Shown here: one piece after another, positions 38,501-52,884 of the stretch | Layout of the letters: each line of letters begins with the position of its first letter | Numbering within the stretch: the first letter of the stretch is position 1 | Assembly: GCF_964204645.1 (NCBI RefSeq) | Contig: NC_134025.1 | Span: forward strand, 26,132,001-26,196,000 | DNA from: Tubulanus polymorphus | Taxonomy: Eukaryota; Nemertea; Palaeonemertea; Tubulaniformes; Tubulanidae | Length of the DNA stretch: 64,000 nucleotides | Direction: 5' to 3' | Translations under genes and position numbers: made by a program | Notes under the pieces: model-generated | The model's database searches: none | Told to the model about the DNA's origin: nothing | What the model saw: the letters and a program-made list of their open reading frames with translations, nothing else

Positions 38501-41500
38501 ATCGAAGCCGTATCAATGAAAGTCTTATTTTCATTGAAACGCATGCACGACTGGCAAGAATTGATGGAGTTGATTTACAATTTACGATAAATAGTTGACC
38601 AAATGATTGAAAGACTATTTGCAACTGTTTATTTAATCTTTTTTTTATGATGAGCAAAAGACTTTTAGTGTAATTTTAACATCATATTCTGACATCAGAG
38701 AGCAGAGACTTTACAATAATCTTTGAGAAGAGAAGAGTCCCCGAATCAGACAAAAGACACTTTTCAAAATTATTATCAATCAAGGGCACAAGACAAAAAA
38801 GTTCGGAAAGATATTTCCATTTCCAACATTGCTCCATCAGTTTCCGACTGCCCTCGACAACCAGGGATGGGGAACCGATTCAGAGATTGTCCTCGACTAC
38901 CAGCAGATTCAAGGACTGTCATTGACAATAAGGGATAACAGGACAATATCAGGCACTGTTCCGGACATCGGGAATTGCATAAAATTTTCAGGGACCAGGA
39001 AACAACAGGAAAATACACAAATACAAGAGATTTCATAACTCAAAACGAGATGATCGCTATCAATCCTTACAATTATGGAAGTTTCATAAAAACTGTCATC
39101 AAGCATTCTCAAACTTATGACAACATATCAACATCCATATTCTAAGACATGGAAATGAAACAATTGACATAAGATCGATACGAAGCAGATCGAAACCAAT
39201 CAGCGACGCACGATTGTTACGCGTATAATCTACAAGGGTATCGTATGAATTTCGTATTCGCTCACATGAGCAGTCATAAATTCATTCGCCCCGATCGTCG
39301 ATAAAACGATCCAATAGAAGAAAGTCGTCTTCGCGCCGCTGGGGGAATCGAAGTCGCCGAGCGTGAGAGCCGTTTTACTACGATGTTACGAGAGAGAGAG
39401 TACAGCTGACTGGCAATTATAATTGAGTTGCGATGTATGACGTGTGTGGATTTTCAGATTTGTATTCATGCCAAGAATTTCTGGGAAACATCGGAAAAAC
39501 ACTAGCGGTCACGTGGTGTGAACTATTCGCAATAACTGCTGCCAGGAATCGGGGACGGCAATGAAGGGCTATTAATAGTGAAGATCTAGAGCACTTTAAT
39601 AACAACAATAACAGCTGAAGAAAGTGCAATCAGGCGAATCAGTGCCGACTATTCAAAGTCTCGGTGATAACTAACAGACCGGGGGAAACCCGACTCAGCC
39701 AGCTGAATAACCGCGGTTCTCGTAGTATTTCAAACAAATTCTCAGAATTAAACACCTCAGATTCCGAGGCAGGAATCCTTTTGTTACCTATATGATTTTT
39801 TTTTCTCAACTCTTTAGAACAGATGAGAAACTTGTACGGACCACCCGCGAGATACCGACTTCCGTTCGAACCACCCAGACCCATTAACAGAACAATACTT
39901 GTTTTTTCCGACGGGGCCAACATCAACCCACAGAATCAGTCCGAACGTATCATCAAATTTCTCAGTTAAGATACAGGGAATAAAATTACTGAAATGTATT
40001 TCAGTATCTTCGGATGGTTCCCGATTCCCATGCGATCGTTAGGATAAAGAAAAACCTTCTACTCTTTCCCGTACATACAATCCCACACCAGCCATTTTGC
40101 TACGCATAAAAAGCATATTCAGGTTAACAATTAAGACTACGTTGAAATGGTTTTATAGAACCCTCTATTATAATACAAATATATGTGGCTCCCTTTAAAT
40201 ACATGCAGTATGTAAAGTGCCTGCTTCTACAATACATCGAAATGAGAACAAGCCTAAGCCTATGGTATTATTATCGACCAGACCAGAACACGCATTCACA
40301 GAGGTCTCCCCATACTACCGCATTGTCTGTCGTGGAGAATGTACAAAGCAAACAGGCCATCTCCACATAGTAGTAGTGGTTGATTATATTAGTGCCAGGA
40401 AATAATTACCATAAAAACCAAAACAACACACAATATCAATATCTCAAACACTTTCACTGCTTGTGATTTTTAACCAGTAGATTGCGGTGAAAGAAGCCAC
40501 CTTGTGATAGAATAATGAATGCTTTTTAAACAAAAGACCGCGATACTCTTGTCAATAAAGGCCATTCAATCCATGTGTCATTCATACACTAACTATTGTG
40601 TATTCAGTTCAGCTGGGTGTCCACAACAATTATTCTGCTGGCAGTTGTTTCCAAGAAGTTAATTACATAAGCGGCTGCCAGGATTAAAAACCAGGTCTTA
40701 ATTTGAATGGGAAAACCAGTTTCAATAACCTCCGTTATGCTATTAACAATAAATCCTATTCATATTCATTAATCAATTAGTATCTGTGAATATTGAATGA
40801 GGCATTGTTTCACCTTTTCGTCATATTCTTCATATCTTTGAAAAATATTTTTCTTGTTGGCCGTAAAATATTTACTCAAAAATGTCCGATAAGAATTTGT
40901 TGGCGGGTTCTTCACTAGGTTCCACTCACCGGAGACAATTCAAATCTTCGCGCAAACCAATGAGCTTCTAACAGACTAAGTCTTTCAAGTCACGAATCAC
41001 CAATATTCTTTTACCCAGCATGGATCGCTTGCCGTTAAGTTGCGCCAGTTGGTTTTCTAGTCTGCGTACACACACCATGTGTGCGGGAGAGCTCAGCAAA
41101 TTGAATGTTCGTCCATATGCAGAGCACATAACAAATAGGCAAGAGCCATTTACATATTCGCTCCCTACTGAATAAGCAATGAGCCTCGCCACCATTGTGC
41201 TGTTTATCACATGCACACACAGTGCGTCATTGCCTAGCCAGGGGTTTCCTTCGCTGAGCTTCACTGAACTAGAAAAGCAAGGGCTTATTGAAGGGGCATG
41301 ATCGAGGCAGGGGGAATGAATTCGCCCAATTTTCGACAACAAAACCCGCGCCCAATTCAACCGGTTTACAAAAGTTCCCATTTCACCCAGCTGTATAATG
41401 GATTTATTTTCTAAGAGTGGATTTCGCATTTGCATAAAAGTAGCGCAAGCAGCGCCTGGTGTAAGCTAGCAATACAAAGACTAGCTGGTTCAATAGAAAC

Positions 41501-44500
41501 TAGCTGTGCGCAGAACGCGGCAACATATTTCCGTCGAATGTTAATTTCGAACCGCGAAACGTCGAAAAATTTGGTTAAATCGGTAAACGACGGTTCGAAA
41601 TACACACGAACTAAAAGCGATACATCTAAACGACGTATTTAGTGAATTTCCGTTGAAAACGACGACTAAACAGCCGCAAAAACGAACGCATCGCGTTTAA
41701 AACACCGACGATAATTACATGCGCCAATCAATAGCCTGCCAGGCAATTACGCTGTAATTTCGTCTGCTCAATTTTCCTGGCTGGGAATTACCTTCGAAAT
41801 TGGAGATGTCACAGCTGAGTAGCCTATGATCATCCATCTCGGAATCCGTATGAATGGAGCACAGGGATACACTGAAAGTTTTTGTTCCGAGACGGGGAAC
41901 TATTTCCCTCGTGGATGAATATAACATGTGAATATGACAGAACAGGCGGCGGGCGTACTGCAGGCGGCTGTCGTCGTTTTATTTTGTTCGAACTGAACAA
42001 CTGCTTTTCCCCCTCGATAATCGGCGAGATCTCAGCGAAACTTCAGATCTAACATTTTTCAATTATTCAAAACACTCCTGAAGTAGGAATGGAGGTTGAT
42101 GAACACAATGTAACACAATCTAAAATTCAAGACCTACGATATATCAATTTTTCAAATGCTCTGATGTCAACTATTTTTCCTTATTCGACAAATACACTAA
42201 AAACGCTGCCCGTGACCATCTCTTTTCAGACTTACAATCAAGAGAACCCAGATATCATTGTCTGCAAAATGAATCGTACAAAAAGACTATGACGATAGTT
42301 TTTGAGGGAATAAAAACCTCACAAAGGAACAGTCCGCGTAACCCAACAAAGCATATGAAAGGTACGACTGTTTGTCTATTCAAGAAAATTAAACATTCAA
42401 GGTTAAGTGAAATCCTAGAAACTGATTTACGAGACCTACTTCCCATTCAATATGAAACACAGTGGGGAGAGAAGGGTACACATTCATAGCTTCCCCTCAT
42501 CAAAACCATTGATCGCGAAAAACTATACAAAGACACGTAACATATCTCAAACACATCGTCAATAGAATAAGAAGCAACTAAGTATGCATGGATGATGACC
42601 TGATTTTTAGATACTTCTGAATCTGAAGAAAAACCTTGTCGCTATTAAATCCAATGCGTTAAGACAATCAGTGAACACTGGCTTCATATTTTACTATAAA
42701 AATAGTGAACAGCGTGAAACTCTGCCCAGCGGCATTGATCAGCTGATAACAACGAAGAATTCCAGGCATTGAAACCATGGCAACTATGTACACTGATTTC
42801 CGGAAGGTTGATCGGCAGGTGCCACATGTTGATCAGTGGCTTATTAGCAGTCAATACGATATCTCAAAGCGGGAGGCCGATAAGTGACAACAACGGCGAA
42901 AAACACTTCAACGCACAACAAATGACACAGTATCAAGAGACATCTATAAAAATATCATACATCAAAAGTTTTGTTTATCGAAGACTCGTTTTTCAATATT
43001 ATCGCCGAGGGAGTTTTTACGTTACGCACTACGGCTAGATTTCTCTGACTCGGCTACCTGGTACTTCCTTCGAGAGTAGTTTCCACAACTAGCAAAGAGT
43101 TAATCGACATCAAAATGTAGGTATAATCGAAATGAACTCGAAATAATTCCGCTTTGATTGATATCTCAGAGCATACCTGCGTTCCTAAATTGTAGAAACT
43201 ACTCTCAAATAGGGGTAGTAGTCTATTATCTAGGGGGAAGCAAACTTGATTCACACTTTAAAACTAATTTTCAAATGAACCAATATCGTACTGCTCGATG
43301 TACTTTTCGTCAATTTGATATTAATTGAGCTTTTATAAGTTTTACTACAATATAGCTTACCTGGGAGTCGCGTGAATCATCTTGCTGCATCATTTGCTGC
43401 GACTGTGAGCCCGGTGTATGTGGGGCCTGTTGCGGTGATGGTGAAGGCTGCTGTGATGTGGAATCTTGTAGTGACTGTGTTGGTTGTGGTTGAGGGGATG
43501 CTTGTGACTGCGGCGGTGGTGGTGGTGGTTGTGGTGCGGGACTCGCCTGTTTATTCATAGGACTCCGACCATAACCCTGCAAGTACACGACATCGCGAAA
43601 CGCATGATGCTATGTTTTTGGACGCGACCCTTTTGAGTTTTTAATCCCATTCGATCTATCACACATAAATCTATATAGAAAACATCTATTACAGGAAACC
43701 GGTACAACACTCGATAATCAGACCCAAGACCTACAATTCATGCCGGCTGTCGAGGGCTGGTTGTCAAAGTGGATATTTCCGAAAAGCACGAGAAGTGAAT
43801 AGCCAGCGAAAGTGGGACTCTGATTTATCTGCAGACCAGGTCATGAAATAGGGTGCTGTGACTAGCCATCAAGATTTCTACATCGAATTGACAAGCGTGC
43901 ATTCAGTGAACTTGATTAACATTAAGTATGCTACAGTATGAAAACTTTATATTCAGAAAACTGATTAAATTATGAAGCATTAGTGATTGCAAGACTTCAT
44001 AAACCCTTTTTTCAGAGCTACCTGATCATAATTTACAGCTGAAAGTAGGATATTTGAATTCTGGCTAATTGCCGAAGTCACCGAGCCAAAATTGGTTTAG
44101 ATAAGTTGACAAACAAGCACATGCTTAGTAAGTAGTGAGCATTGGTCGCCAGATTATTGTAGGAGCCCAAACCCACTGGATATAACAGCATGCATGCATA
44201 TAGACTAGACTTATATACAACATCAAATTGTAGTTATTTTACCTGAGAAAGAGATTGTTGTTGATGTTGGGGCTGTTGCATATAAGACTGCTGCGACTGC
44301 ATATACTGTGGATTGTAGTTAGGAGGGTGATGGCCATAGCCCATCTAAAAAACAACCCATCAATGATATTGTAGTCGTAGCATTTGGATAACAGGGACAA
44401 GAGCGGGAGTCTCCAGTCATTGGATCTCTTCTTTCTACGCGGCAAAGATCCGTCTCGGACACATATCCGAGATTGTGCGGCCCAATAAAATTCGAACTAG

Positions 44501-47500
44501 CAAACGATATGTTTAAAATCACACAAGACACCATGCCATTTCATGTGAAATAAAACGTTAAAACAGGTTATCATATGAACTAATATTACAAACTAAAACT
44601 ACCGATATGATAGGTTTCGATACGTACTTGTTGGTTCATTGGATGATGAGACATCTGATTAGGCATCGGTCGGTTTGGTGAAGGCATTGGTCCGGGATAC
44701 CGCTGGCTTGACTGAAATTGTCCGGGATACTGGCCTTGTTGTTGTCCTGGGTAGCCGGGTGCCATGTTCGGTTGTCTTCGCCCTTGGCTTGGATCATACA
44801 TCGGATTGGGCTGGAATTGTAGAGAAGTTTCATATAATTAACCGCGTTATGAAGAAGGCTGTTGAAAATCACCAACAGTTCGGAAAGGAAGGATAAGATT
44901 TATCCAAGCATTTATACAAGAAAAGTCATCAATTAACTTCAGCTCAAAACTGCTCCGTTTGCAGCCTATCAGGTCAACTGTATGGTATTTACTGAAATAG
45001 AATTTCCATGGATTAATTACGATACGTTTTTAGAGATTGACAGGATATCACCGAACACATAGCTTCATCTCGTAGAAAGAAGTAGAGGTTATATTGAGCC
45101 AACAACTCCCTTCTCTTTTTGGATTATCGTTAGTCTCTCAGGGGAAAAAGCCTACCATTGATGTACGGAAAAAATAATTCCTCGCAATATGACCCGTCAG
45201 AAGCACTGAGAGAAGCGATCCATGAATGATATAATTATATTAAAATAGAAATGCCTTCTAGGCACCAGCTATTAATAGTCGACACTTAAAAGCATTCAGT
45301 TCCGTAGTACAAAGTCATTACACGAACAAAAACCATAACACTGCATAACTTATACACACCGGCACTTTCAAAACGATTGAAATGACCTTGTGATTTAATG
45401 ACTTTTCACCTTCACCAGCTGTTTGTCTGTTTCCTAGAAGTGGTTGCCTCGCTCGTTTGATTCGGTTCCGATCAATGTAAATCCATAATAGCCCGGAGGT
45501 CAATCAAGTTCACGCTGATTCAATCAATGTCAACGTAAACAATCAGCATTGATGGCTCTCGTCTAGTGACACACATCAGCAGATTACACAATTACGACGC
45601 CGCGCACACCGGTTCGTTCACTCACCGCTTCAAAGCCACGTTCGGTAACACGCATGGATAATAACCCATAATACAATCACCATCAACTACACGTGGCTAC
45701 GACGACTTCGATATATATATGTTGCAAGTCGTAGTCACATAGTCACTAGTTTTTTTCTCGATCAGCCGTCGTCTCAATGAGAAAAAAACTCGGACGAAAA
45801 ATCAGCATTCGTTTGACGATGGAAAAAAAAACCGCTGATTACCGCGCTGAATGTATTAATCAGTACCGAATTTCACTGATGTGAGTTCAATTAGGGTATT
45901 GTACACTCCTAGTTAAACTGCGTATATTCAAATGAGAACGAAACGCGTGACGAGACCGAATTGTATAACAATTTCCTATACAACATGGCTCCACAAAAAC
46001 CATCCTAGATCACAACTAACATATACTACTATATCAACGTATCTCAAAACGAAGTAACCATAAAATATCCAAAATAGAAAAACAATATCAAATCATCAGG
46101 ACTCAGTTTTATAGACTGGGAGCTACCCGGGTTAAAGATAACACATGGCTAAAACACTGGGCCCTGGAACCTCATATCCATTTCCTCTTTCTAGACTTCT
46201 CCCTTTTAAATTTTTTCGGCTAAAAAATCTTTCAAAAAATGTAATCATATATTCCAACAAAAACATTTCTTTCATTGAATGGGAAATTCAATTACAACTC
46301 GATCTTAAATCTGTCCCCCACGCGAGAGCAAATGTCATTTCATTCAATCTGTAGGAAGGTTATATTAAAAAAAGAAGATTTTTCTTGTACCGATTCGCTT
46401 TTGGATATCTCGCGCTTTCACGAAATAGTGAGCCATCTTCAATAAAATATGAGGCATATTCGGTAAAACCCTATGATAATATGTTTCATATAAAGCCTCC
46501 TCCGTATATCTGCTGGTATACACTCCGCCATACTGGCATCATCGTTGATCAAGCGCGCTAGCTCTAGCTCGTTTCGTTTTCGCTACGCCGTCAGCCGTTG
46601 GTTCACTCTCCTACACAACAGCATACAACTCCACGTAGAAGCGAGCAGGAAAATCAATGGCAAGGCTCAGATGATAGCACAATATGGATAGGAAGGCTAG
46701 GTGTGTTTCAATACACTCGTATATGCCTGAAGATAGCGTCATTTTCATCTCGCCGACTAATTCCCGTCATCAACGTCGATAACATAAATATTTCTAAACT
46801 AGTAACTTTGCGAGATAAAAACGCGAAATTCTACCCGACTTCCATTATGAAAATGATGTGAACAGCGCGCCGCGAATAAAACGAGGATTGCCGCCGATAC
46901 AAAAATATCGTAACCTTAAACGGGGTACGGTCGTCGTGAAGCTCAAACTTTCAAACAACAATCGTTAGAAATACGCAACGAACGCACGTGCTGCGAGTGA
47001 AATGAAATTTATATTATCGGCATTGATAAACACAAGTCCGCTGTATGTATCTACTACCAATGTATTTCATATATTCCGATACCAAACACCGTCTACGCCT
47101 TAGAGCAGAAAAAGTGATTTTCGCCCGGGGATAAATGAAATTACAATAATCGGACCGTTAAAACACGGTATTTAACAGAAAAAAATCGATATAAAATTCT
47201 AAACCGATAAACAAAGAAGATGACCAATAGACAGTTGAAACGCGTACACTGTCAATACAGTAGGTTTTATCAAGCCAGGTTTTTTCCGGTAACGACGATC
47301 AGGATATGTGTAGTGCGCCTGTACAGTCCTAAGGTCAACCCTGTCGTATCTCAAAGGCAAAACTACCCGACATTCATTGTTAGATGACCTAGCCTATATA
47401 ATATATGCGTGTTGATAAGAAGCATAATAATGATATGATAGTATTTCTGTTATTCAGGGAACGTATAAATTAATTTCGTCGACAATATTTATATCAATGA

Positions 47501-50500
47501 GATTTCTTTTTTCGTCAGCGATGATAAATCTCGCTACAAGTGACGTCATGCGAAGTTAATTATGGATCTTTAAATGCAGTCTTCGTCGGTCATAGACCGC
47601 AAATAAAAACAGCCAAACATCTGCAGACATAGAATTAACGGTTATTTATACTCCCAACGATTATAAACAGCGCAGCCGCAGAAATATATACCGAAAAATA
47701 TTACCACCAGCTCGCGTCGTAGTAAGGTACAAGACAGTGTTTAGAAGCGACGAGGCACAGACACGCGCGAAGACACTACGAGCAATGTATCATTAAACAT
47801 ACAATTACAATGAGATTTTAAGCGCAACTGAATGGAATATCGATCGCGACATGATTATAAGCCATTATAATCTCATTAAATTCCCATGCACTCCATTACA
47901 AAAATACCACTCAATAGAAAATCCAATAATCTCGTGTGACCTGAACGAATGACGTTCATCAATCAACGAACCTGCAATCATTATAGTATGTGCAGACCTT
48001 CACCCTGAAAATTACCAATGTTTACATCTATAAATAGACAGCTGTAACAACTAACAGCCAAGAAATGGATTGGCACCGTGCCAATTTGACCGGGACAAAT
48101 GAGATATTATTTATAGTGGAGCCGATCAATTACATAATACAAGTGGCGTCTGCTAGGAAAGTCTCTGAGCACGTGTGTTTCAAAGCACCAATTCAATTTC
48201 ATCAGCACTGCCAAGAAGCTGTCAAATCAGCGCTATCAGGCAATCCTCTACACACAATGACAATCATCTGTCTGAACCTTCCTCAATCTCTATGTTGAAA
48301 TATACTGTTAGCACATCCAGCATGAAATTTCTTGATATAGCACCAAAAATCCCTGATTGGATCATAAAATATCTTCAGTGGGACCTGTCTTCCGTCAAGA
48401 AGTTTCTGTACTATTCATTACCAGCAAGAACAACAAGACCAGACACAAAAGATTCAAATACCCTGACGTTTTCCTCCTTCAAGAAAAATCTGAATTTCTT
48501 GAGCAAGGAAAAACAAATCTGGAATTCTCTGATTTCCCTGATCTACAAAAACCCTGCTTAAAGAAATAAGATTGCCCAAACATCACAATAACTGCATTTA
48601 CCCACCAAAATCAGCGCTATAAAACACCACATGTCATAATGCATATCTATAACAGAATTAATTGGCAGCGATGTGCCCTTTCCGCACAATACCCTTACAT
48701 TTTAAACACTTTCACTTTTCATCAGCTGTGACCTAACCAAGCCAAGGCAAAATTAACAATACTGTCTCCTGATAAGAGGTACCCTACTACTCCTTACCAG
48801 CAAGAACAAGACACCAAAATTCAAATACCCATTTCCCCATTCGTCAAGAAGAGAGTCTGAATTCCCTGAATTTCGCAGCAGGGTAAGATAAATCAGGAAT
48901 TTCATGACCTGTTCGAACTCTGCTTTAAAAATAATTGAGCGTAATAGAAATAGCCTCAATAAGTTTGCCTGTACTGTTATTAGCAAATTAATTCAACACT
49001 ACGATTTTTCAACTATTGTAAAATAACTGCAATTACCCACCAAAATCAGTGCTATATAAGGCCCTTTGCAACCCCTATAATTTTCCAGGACTAAATGACT
49101 TATATAGCAGTATTAATTGGCTACACAATAATTAGCTCTTTTGGCACAACTGCTCCCACATTTCAAACATTCTCACTTTTCATAAGCCGTGACTTATCTA
49201 AACGAAACGTAGCGAAACCGAATAAAAAAGCCAAGACATAAAAGAATGAATAGAACGCTTTCATAAATCAGACACTGAATGAAAATCACATTAAAACGGC
49301 ACCGTACGCCAGCTGCACCTTACAATAACTACTAACCGGCATCTATTGCACAATAACAATAGTAAGGTCAACTAGGACAGCTCAAAGTACCGTATTATTA
49401 TAAATAAAAAATGTTTGGAATGTAGGCTACGCTTAACAGGTGTTTTGTTTCCAGGAATGTATTGAAGGTGCTTTTATTTAGATAATATCCAGGAAGTGGT
49501 AGTAAACATAAGCTGTTGATAAATTCCCTATTGCTACATTTATATCGACTGTTTTGTACTATACAGATAGATAGGTTTATCACATCACCTGACTCCGGGA
49601 TACAGACTCGATAACCCAGACAACTCGACCGCACTGAAAGAAATCTCCTTAATTAATTATCATAATCAACGTTTCCTGCTTCTCATTAAAGGACAAACAA
49701 CTACCTGAAATAGATCTTATCAATCATCATAAAGCCTCGATGACCAGATTACATTAAGCTGAAGCCTGAATCTGAGGGCATACATATAATCATCATGTTA
49801 GACGGATGAAAAATTTGTTAAGTTCAGCAATGAAAGTTCGATTCCAAATTGATAACTCACCTGACGATACATAGGATTGTTCATATTGTTCGCTCCCGAG
49901 CCCTGCTGAGGATAGGGGCCGCCCGGCATGCCAGGAGGTCGCTGCTGTCCCCAGTTCGGATTGTTGTAAGGATGATTCGGTCCGCCATTACCATCATTCG
50001 ATTTCTGCATGTTCATACCGTAATCGGCGTTAAAGTTCGGATACCGCTGAGGCGGCGCATTCGTAGAAGTTTGTAACAGTTGGTTTAAAGTCGGTGTCGG
50101 GCCGCTTTGTTGCGATATACTTTGTCCGCTCATCATTCGTTGCGACGGATACCCGGGCGGCTGCATCATATTACCAGCCATTTGCTGCATCACCGGTCCC
50201 TTCCCGGGCGGATAACCGGGACGCATTCCCTGCGGGCCGAACTGGTTCATATACTGGTTCTGAGGCCCGGCGCCGTACTCCGAGCCGGCCGGATGGTGCT
50301 GATCCGGAGGTGGCGGCCCGCCGTATGCGCCGTGACCGTAACCTCCGCTATTATAGTTCGACATCGGACCACTTGGAATGTTTTCATTCATTCGATTATA
50401 ACCGTCATTCGCGACCATCGGTTCGTTCATATTCTGACGCGAATAATCGGCGTTCACTTCACGTTTCATCGACGCGTTCTGTTGCGCCGACAAATCATTC

Positions 50501-50676
50501 ACTGGAATTGGTTCCGATTTCACCATACCTGGATGATGATGATGTCCTAAGTCTTGCTGCTGTTGTTGGTTTGCGTTCATCATCGAATGACCATCCGAAC
50601 CGTGTTCCATTTTGACTTTAGCATTTTCTGTTATCGAATTAGAAGAAACTTCAGTTTTAATACCAGTTGTTTCCAT
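27272..50676 (-). CDS. ARID1: ARID1 (BAF250) subunit of the BAF SWI/SNF remodeller
   Basis: Eighteen coding exons: 50676-49861, 44810-44628, 44344-44243, 43576-43361, 36424-36268, 35672-35574, 35490-35362, 35221-34340, 33849-33692, 33571-33404, 32666-32472, 32381-32168, 32076-31395, 31298-30826, 30701-30606, 30004-29832, 29749-29626, 29547-27272. Frames agree at every junction, giving 2380 residues (human ARID1A has 2285). The start METTG has A at -3 and G at +4. The N-terminal half is a Q/P/M/N/G-rich disordered region with the conserved PTPTLNQLLQ motif. The ARID DNA-binding domain spans about residues 971-1106, then a further Q/P-rich region, then the BAF250_C helical repeat domain (about 1623-2380; SLKSGLLAESTWALDVLNVLL). 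The protein nucleates the canonical BAF complex in the nucleus and binds DNA with little sequence preference. One gene stands for vertebrate ARID1A/ARID1B. Introns of 6.9 and 5.0 kb near the 5' end probably carry regulation. Confidence 0.95.
31630..31670 (-). repeat. Polyglutamine tract in ARID1
   Basis: Twelve consecutive Gln codons, mostly CAA with a few CAG, encode Q12 in exon 13. The CAA/CAG mix should make it more stable than a pure CAG run. Confidence 0.9.
32168..32666 (-). other. ARID domain of ARID1 (two exons)
   Basis: Exons 32666-32472 and 32381-32168 encode the AT-rich interaction domain: MFLDRYFALLEEKG, PMISKTQVDLYKLYHSVRI, GGLLEVTKTKKWKEIC and AAYTCRKNYVKHLFAFEC. Helices H1-H7 are complete. 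The intron cuts at GGLLE/VTKTK. Confidence 0.95.
37981..37994 (+). promoter_or_regulatory. RFX-type X-box in ARID1 intron
   Basis: GTAACCATGGCAAC fits the consensus GTNRCC-NN-RGYAAC exactly. It lies in a CpG-richer patch within the 6.9-kb intron. RFX factors bind such sites in ciliary and other enhancers; function here is inferred only from the match. Confidence 0.45.
38845..38975. repeat. Decayed minisatellite, about four units
   Basis: Related segments CTGCCCTCGACAACCAGGGA, TTGTCCTCGACTACCAGCAG, CTGTCATTGACAATAAGGGA and ACTGTTCCGGACATCGGGAA follow each other at 30-39 bp spacing. Confidence 0.5.
44811..49860. other. ARID1 first coding intron (5.0 kb), no gene seen
   Basis: No exon was recognised. 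CpG-richer patches lie near 45.5-45.8 and 46.5-47.1 kb. A diverged two-copy repeat occupies about 48400-49210. Open frames at 48065-48569 belong to the repeat and are not coding-like. Confidence 0.5.
48400..49210. repeat. Two diverged tandem units of about 440 bp
   Basis: Landmarks recur in the same order: TTACCAGCAAGAACAA (48418, 48797), ACCCACCAAAATCAG (48600, 49035), and a CACTTTTCAT..GTGACYTA block (near 48711 and 49175). The units are strongly diverged by indels, so this is an old duplication or two copies of one transposon family. Confidence 0.6.
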
Positions 50677-52884
50677 AATAAAAATCTTACCAACGACAAT
50701 ACCTCCGGCTTGTGACAACAACGGGGTCCAATCTTAGAAACGTAGGCCTGGGTTTTATTAGATCCTCCGACCTCTCCGGCTTCAAGCTAACAATGCCAGC
50801 AATAATAATGGTGAACTGTAGTAGTATAATAAACGCTAGCTTACACACCCAGCGGTAACCTACCGCAAAAAGGTCCAAATTGACCATGAAGAATCGAGCA
50901 TTAACGTCATCCGTCCAGTAGAGTCTTTAGGAAAGTTCGTCAAACTGGCTTTACACCGATTAATCGTTTAAAATAGGGTGAAACTTAGCTCGATGTCAGC
51001 ATGTTCTTATCATAAACCACCATTATACACTGCTACACTAGCGGGAATACGCCGCACTACAGCTCCGGGTTAAATACCTGCGCGATACTAGATTTCAGAA
51101 TTTATCCCAAAGCCAGATTATGCTACTAGATACAACAATACGACAAATTTCATATGCTGAAATCGACAAGTTGAACTGTCGATACGTTTTATCTCTGAAA
51201 TAAAGAGTTTGGTTATGCACTATTTCTGGCGTCGGCCCTCGCTTCGCACATGAATACACTCGGCTAATGCTTGGTCTCGATTAATTTGGGCTGTTCCCTC
51301 ACTCTCCCTCCTAAACCTATTCACATTATAGAATAACTATAGAGATCGCGCAAAAATGTAGTTTCCTCATCTAAAGTGAATATAGTTTTGGTTTCTTAAG
51401 CGAACATGGCATATATGCTAGAAATCCATGCCAAAAGTAGGGATAAACTTTAATTCGATATAATCGAAGAGAGAGGGTTAATATCCCAAGCTGTCCAATT
51501 ATTGTGTTTATTCATTTTTACGCGGCTATTCAAGTGAAGCAAACCGAGCTGTCTGAAATTTCCCCGTCGCATTGCTCGTGGTGCCTTATGATTTTAACGT
51601 TACAAACTGAGAAATGGACTCGTTTATATTTTTACAAATTAAAAATGGATAAATAACATTTTATGACATGCTGCCAATGGTATTCTCGTCCCAAAACAAC
51701 ATCCCACTGAATAGGCAACGGAAAGTTCAAGTTAATTCTATTAATGGCCACGATGTAATGGGGGCGGTACTGTACCGATTGGAGCAAGAGATAATTTTCC
51801 CCAAGATTCGAAAGATTATAAGTCAGGTCGAAAGAAATGTCTCAAATTATGCGGTTCTTCCAAATTAGCTCATTTGTTTGTATTTCTGCATTTGAGATCC
51901 TCTTCTTACGGTTCATCTTCTGTGTCCAATTCTTTTCAGTTGTTTAAGCTCCCCATAAACATTTTATCCTAATCAAAATACATAATTAATCCCTTTTTTG
52001 TTTGTATCTTTATATGTACCGGTATCTTATGATATATCTTTTCTATGAGACCGGATGACGTTTTTTAAACGAAAAGCAAATTTTCAAGGATTTGGTTATG
52101 AGATTTATCAGTGAAATAAATAAATTTATGATTGAATTTCATTAACTTGTAGCGTCCTCTGCCCGGTTTATAAGTTATTTCCGGGTTGTGAAATATCAGT
52201 TTTTTAGCAAGTTTCGTGTTTTAACTTGCGTTTTTTTGTGTAAGACAATGGATTTATAACTGACAGTTTGTATTTACATTAATGAATTGATAAACAGCAT
52301 TTGATTCACGAGTAAGTAGCGAACGGAATTGATTCAGTTATGCTTTGAAATCGAACGAACATGAAAAATGCTTCGTCTGCTAAAATTTAAATTTTATTTT
52401 AATTAAGAAAACAATTGACGGATTTCTGGCACTGCCAGCCAGAGCAGTGCCACCAAAGCAATGCAACACATTACTTCTGATATTCGTATCGTATTGACAA
52501 CATAAACTGCTTTTATAAACTACACTTGATAAAAAGCAGGACCAGGGTTGTTACATTTTTCGTACATTTTTTCATAGCACAACTAGAACATATGAGATTT
52601 GATGTGACCCTGGCCTTCTTACACCTACCCCAAATTCACTATTATACAATCATATTTTACCACATCATTCATTCATAATAAAATCAAATCAAAGATTGAG
52701 AGAGTATTTATCTGCAGTCCCATGTATATCTTTGGCTTTGCAGCGTTCCAGGGATATTCTTTGGTTTGCAGTTTTATGTGTCCAACTAGTTGAACCAAGG
52801 CTGTAGTTGGCAGATCAAATGATTGAGCTTGAGGCTCAACACTGAGTAAGGTTAAGCCACTTTTCTCTAATTTCAGTTTGAATC
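50677..52884. promoter_or_regulatory. Shared 5' region of ARID1 (minus) and ASCC3 (plus)
   Basis: The start codons are 2.2 kb apart and face away from each other, so this interval should contain both promoters. ASCC3 has an acceptor (TTCTCTAATTTCAG ending at 52876) eight bases before its ATG, so an untranslated first exon lies upstream. On the minus strand a donor-like GTTG/GTAAG sits at about 50690, just upstream of the ARID1 ATG. The small open frame at 51668-51868 shows no family resemblance. Confidence 0.5.

Larger units (their letters stand above)
36425..43360. other. Large ARID1 intron (6.9 kb), no gene seen
   Basis: No convincing exon is present on either strand. Open frames such as 37890-38150 and 40968-41435 have no splice context or family resemblance. 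The intron holds an X-box at 37981, a decayed minisatellite at 38845-38975, and CpG-richer patches near 37.7-38.2, 39.2-39.4 and 41.4-41.7 kb that could be enhancers or alternative promoters. Confidence 0.5.

Noticed and set aside
40968-41435. 155-codon minus-strand frame in an ARID1 intron
   Set aside because: No acceptor or donor framing and no recognisable domain.
50094-50615. Plus-strand frames opposite the ARID1 first coding exon
   Set aside because: Antisense shadows; the minus strand carries the conserved PTPTLNQLLQ motif and a valid donor.
51668-51868. 66-codon plus-strand frame between ARID1 and ASCC3
   Set aside because: Nothing indicates a real gene; it lies in the shared promoter region.
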